This document shows, piece by piece, positions 12,814 through 14,852 of a stretch of 14,852 nt of DNA. Position 1 is the first letter of the stretch. Each line of letters opens with the position of its first letter. The DNA is taken from the NCBI GenBank assembly GCA_016880595.1, contig JAEHDC010000062.1:1-14852 (forward strand), in the 5' to 3' direction. The notes under the pieces were generated by a model. That model did no database searches. It was not told where the DNA came from and worked only from the letters and a program-made list of their open reading frames with translations. The stretch is from Candidatus Saccharimonadota bacterium (GTDB lineage: Bacteria; Patescibacteriota; Saccharimonadia; Saccharimonadales; EFPC-124). A program made the translations under genes and the position numbers.

Positions 12814-13505
12814 AAGTTGTCCTCCTCGAGTTTAGAATAATCACCCAGGATGTCTTCTACACTGAGTTGGATTATTTCTTCGAGATTCCTGGCTATAATA
12901 AGATTTTTCATTTTATTATTTGTTCCAATAGCCTTATCTAGCTGCGTATCAAGCGACTCCATTGCCTTTCCTGAAGATAGTAAATCAATCTGCAGAAAAG
13001 GCAACTTAGTAAAAAGCTGTGTGATAGCAAAATATGTCTCATCCTCAAGCCGTGACTCCAGGCTATCTTGACCTTTTTGAAGTTCAGATACCAAGGCGTG
13101 TGTAAGATTCGCTCCTTGTTGCGCCACGGCAATCCTCGCTTCTGCATTGCCAGTGTAAGGAAGTATGTAAACTCTTAAGCCATACTTATTCTCCTCTACG
13201 CGCAAGATTGTATTTTTCAAACCGTTCTCGTCGAGGTCTTTAATGGTATTGATGTTATAATAGATGATTAGGACGGCATCCTTGAAAGCACTATCATGAA
13301 TCGCAACCACTTTGCTATATAGCTGCATCACCGCCTTTGTCTTGGCATTTTCGTGGTTGGCAAAAGATTCGAGCTCTGCTCGGTTGTAGCCACATATTAT
13401 TACACAATCCTCAAAATCTTTACCGATAAAAGCTTTTGGCTCAGCAGAATCTTTGAAGGATGTATACCCAGACTCTTCCAGTAGTTGAATTATGGTTGCT
13501 TGCAC
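12810..13505 (-). CDS. ABC-3C system middle component
   Basis: The 231-aa protein lies between effector and ATPase, the place and size of the middle component (MC) of ABC-three-component systems, which links the ATPase to the effector. Visible parts: an N-terminal helix IIQLLEESGYTSF, alternating strands and helices (DCVIICGYNR, KVVAIHDSA, AVLIIYYNI, YGLRVYILPYTG; 30-125), then a helical half (ALVSELQKGQDSLESRL onward) ending in a hydrophilic Glu/Asp tail. No catalytic motif is seen. GTG 13505 is preceded by AGGAGGG (13520-13514) at eight bases and starts 3 bp after the effector stop. The MC subfamily cannot be fixed by eye. The assignment relies on context plus general character. Confidence 0.78.
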   Translation of the reverse strand: MQATIIQLLEESGYTSFKDSAEPKAFIGKDFEDCVIICGYNRAELESFANHENAKTKAVMQLYSKVVAIHDSAFKDAVLIIYYNINTIKDLDENGLKNTILRVEENKYGLRVYILPYTGNAEARIAVAQQGANLTHALVSELQKGQDSLESRLEDETYFAITQLFTKLPFLQIDLLSSGKAMESLDTQLDKAIGTNNKMKNLIIARNLEEIIQLSVEDILGDYSKLEEDNL

Positions 13506-13508
13506 TCT

Positions 13509-14852
13509 CTAAGCCCTCCTGTTCAACTCATCAATAGCGACAACTGTGGTGATTAGTGATTTCGGCGCAATCTCCGTAAACTTATCGGCTTCAAACCCCG
13601 CAAGACTACCATGACCGCTGAACTCGTCTTCCTGTACAAGCTGCTCAAAATCAATCGACAAGTGCCTTGTAATTATTTTGCCTTGACGGAAGTAGTCGTC
13701 GGTCTTCTCGTTTATGCCATTTAGCACGTCCCGCGCTATGACTTTGTTCTCGTTACCGCTGTCTTCTTCAGAAATGGTAGTCAGATAATATCGATGGCCG
13801 TTGTGGCTATAATGCGGGCCTTTTTGGTTTGGCACATATCGTTCGACGCATTTTATAACCTCGTGGACTACGTAGCGAAATCCAGTCTCGTCAATATCGA
13901 GGTCTGGCGCATTCTGCTTATGGGGGCGCAGCCTACTAATAGCGACCTCAAAATTTTCGCCATCCTTCAACAATAGGTCTTCGATCCAGTCTTTGGCGCG
14001 GCCGTAGTTTTCATTGAAGTCTTCGTTATTTGCCTCGCGAGTCTTTTGAATCCGCTCCCATTCGTATTGTATCTTGCGCTTGATTCTATCTCGGTTCCAA
14101 TCCTCAACTCCACCACCATCAACAATAATCTGATAGATTTGTGCAAAGGAAAAACATGCACGTGTTTTTGTTACGTGCGCAGAAGCCACTATATTTTGTA
14201 GACAGGCCTGAAGCTGTTGCCATATTGTTACAGCCCTACTGACAACCTTCTTGTCTGGGTAGCTCGATGGGTCTATAGCTTGGATCTCTACTGTCACCAT
14301 CTTAAAGAGCGGACATTGCATAATAGAATCTCCGCTCTCATACGTCCTTGACAAATCACAGTATGATTTTTGCTCTTCAGGCTCACCAGGATAATAATAC
14401 AGCCTTACTTCATTTTCGTTTTTATTATCAGAACTATTCCAGTCATCTATGGCTTGTATTGTGTGCAGAAACCTACGCCCAATCGGGATCTCCTTGCCAA
14501 GATCATTGCCCCGTAAATCTGTAACTCGCTTCTTGAAACCATCGAATTCTTTGACCACCTCTCTACCGTCTTTGTACTTAACTTTTCTGGAGTAAGGATT
14601 GAGGACATCATTATATTTTTTAAAACTTTTAGCGTCGTTGCCATTATAGGCCTTTACCTGGTGGCGAGAGTAGACCTCGCCAACTCCATCGCCTAAAGCA
14701 ACCTCACAAATATCAAAGTCTTCTGCGCCCTCAAACTCAAGACACCAATCAGCAAATATGGCAACTACGTCGTCATTTGCCGTGGAGCGCGCTTCGCTTA
14801 GCAATCTTGTCACCTCTTGCAGGGCAACAAACAGGCCTACTTTACCCTGATG
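13509..14852 (-). CDS. ABC-3C effector with predicted DUF4297/Cap4-like nuclease N-terminus (5' end outside window)
   Basis: The frame stays open to the window edge: 13 codons (HQGKVGLFVALQE) precede the GTG at 14813, so that GTG is probably internal and the true start is beyond 14852. Counting from it, LEFEGAEDFDICEV (25-38) followed by RHQVKAYN (50-57) matches the E...(E)D...QxK pattern of PD-(D/E)XK nucleases of the DUF4297/Cap4 type, with K54 the likely catalytic lysine; GKVGLFVALQEVTRLL would be the family's first helix. The later part (about 190-434), with KIQYEWERIQKTREANNEDF and a C-terminal FTEIAPKSLITTVVAIDELN, would be the ABC-3C C-terminal domain that engages the middle component. 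Nuclease identity is inferred from motif and context. It is the first visible gene of the operon; no promoter is in view. Confidence 0.78.
   Translation of the reverse strand, partial: HQGKVGLFVALQEVTRLLSEARSTANDDVVAIFADWCLEFEGAEDFDICEVALGDGVGEVYSRHQVKAYNGNDAKSFKKYNDVLNPYSRKVKYKDGREVVKEFDGFKKRVTDLRGNDLGKEIPIGRRFLHTIQAIDDWNSSDNKNENEVRLYYYPGEPEEQKSYCDLSRTYESGDSIMQCPLFKMVTVEIQAIDPSSYPDKKVVSRAVTIWQQLQACLQNIVASAHVTKTRACFSFAQIYQIIVDGGGVEDWNRDRIKRKIQYEWERIQKTREANNEDFNENYGRAKDWIEDLLLKDGENFEVAISRLRPHKQNAPDLDIDETGFRYVVHEVIKCVERYVPNQKGPHYSHNGHRYYLTTISEEDSGNENKVIARDVLNGINEKTDDYFRQGKIITRHLSIDFEQLVQEDEFSGHGSLAGFEADKFTEIAPKSLITTVVAIDELNRRA

Noticed and set aside
1..14852. UGA recoded as glycine (Gracilibacteria/Absconditabacteria code)
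   Set aside because: TGA serves as a terminal stop in several genes with correct overlaps, and no gene needs TGA read as sense.
1..14852. CRISPR array, tRNA or rRNA genes
   Set aside because: No regularly spaced direct repeats, cloverleaf or conserved rRNA segments were seen by eye in the intergenic regions.

Overview
The window reads as a chromosomal stretch from a small-genome bacterium, most likely a member of the Patescibacteria/CPR (possibly Saccharibacteria). This is an inference from gene content: short, mostly single-gene units, a divergent YidD, a four-helix membrane protein of the type found in CPR genomes, and a GreA-like factor with altered acidic tip. Several genes (for example those ending at 5821, 10135 and 12810) use TGA as an ordinary stop, so the UGA-glycine code of Gracilibacteria/Absconditabacteria is unlikely. 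No tRNA, rRNA or CRISPR array was seen. | Left part (1-3100): a SAM-dependent methyltransferase whose N-terminus seems to have been broken by two one-base losses; a convergent greA-like gene with its own strong promoter; a 0.5-kb transposon graveyard with pieces of an IS256-like and an IS630-like transposase; and an unrecognised 181-aa gene that may be read from a leaderless mRNA. | Middle (3000-8520): a DnaJ-type Cys-rich protein, probably frameshifted away from a membrane-anchored C-terminal part; a minus-strand cluster yidD / 46-aa single-pass membrane protein / class 1 isoprenoid-synthase-like enzyme; a GNAT acetyltransferase divergent from yidD with overlapping back-to-back promoters; a DUF7670-like membrane protein; an orphan 416-aa protein with a strong promoter and tandem terminators; and an endonuclease/exonuclease/phosphatase-family enzyme. 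| Right part (8700-14852): one compact minus-strand operon. It is an ABC-three-component (ABC-3C) conflict system: an effector with a predicted nuclease N-terminus (cut by the window edge), a middle component, and an 892-aa SMC/Rad50-like ABC ATPase with a CxxC hook. The same operon continues with a DUF2130 protein (zinc-ribbon-like start, long coiled coil, PD-(D/E)XK-like core) that overlaps the ATPase by 4 bp, and then a 54-aa charged protein 20 bp further on. Stop/start overlaps or gaps of 3-20 bp between all five genes argue for co-expression. The likely logic, by analogy with ABC-3C systems, is that the ATPase and middle component sense or process nucleoprotein structures and license the effector nuclease. 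The DUF2130 protein and the small protein would be extra parts not in the standard three-gene set. This five-gene arrangement is the most interesting candidate system in the window.
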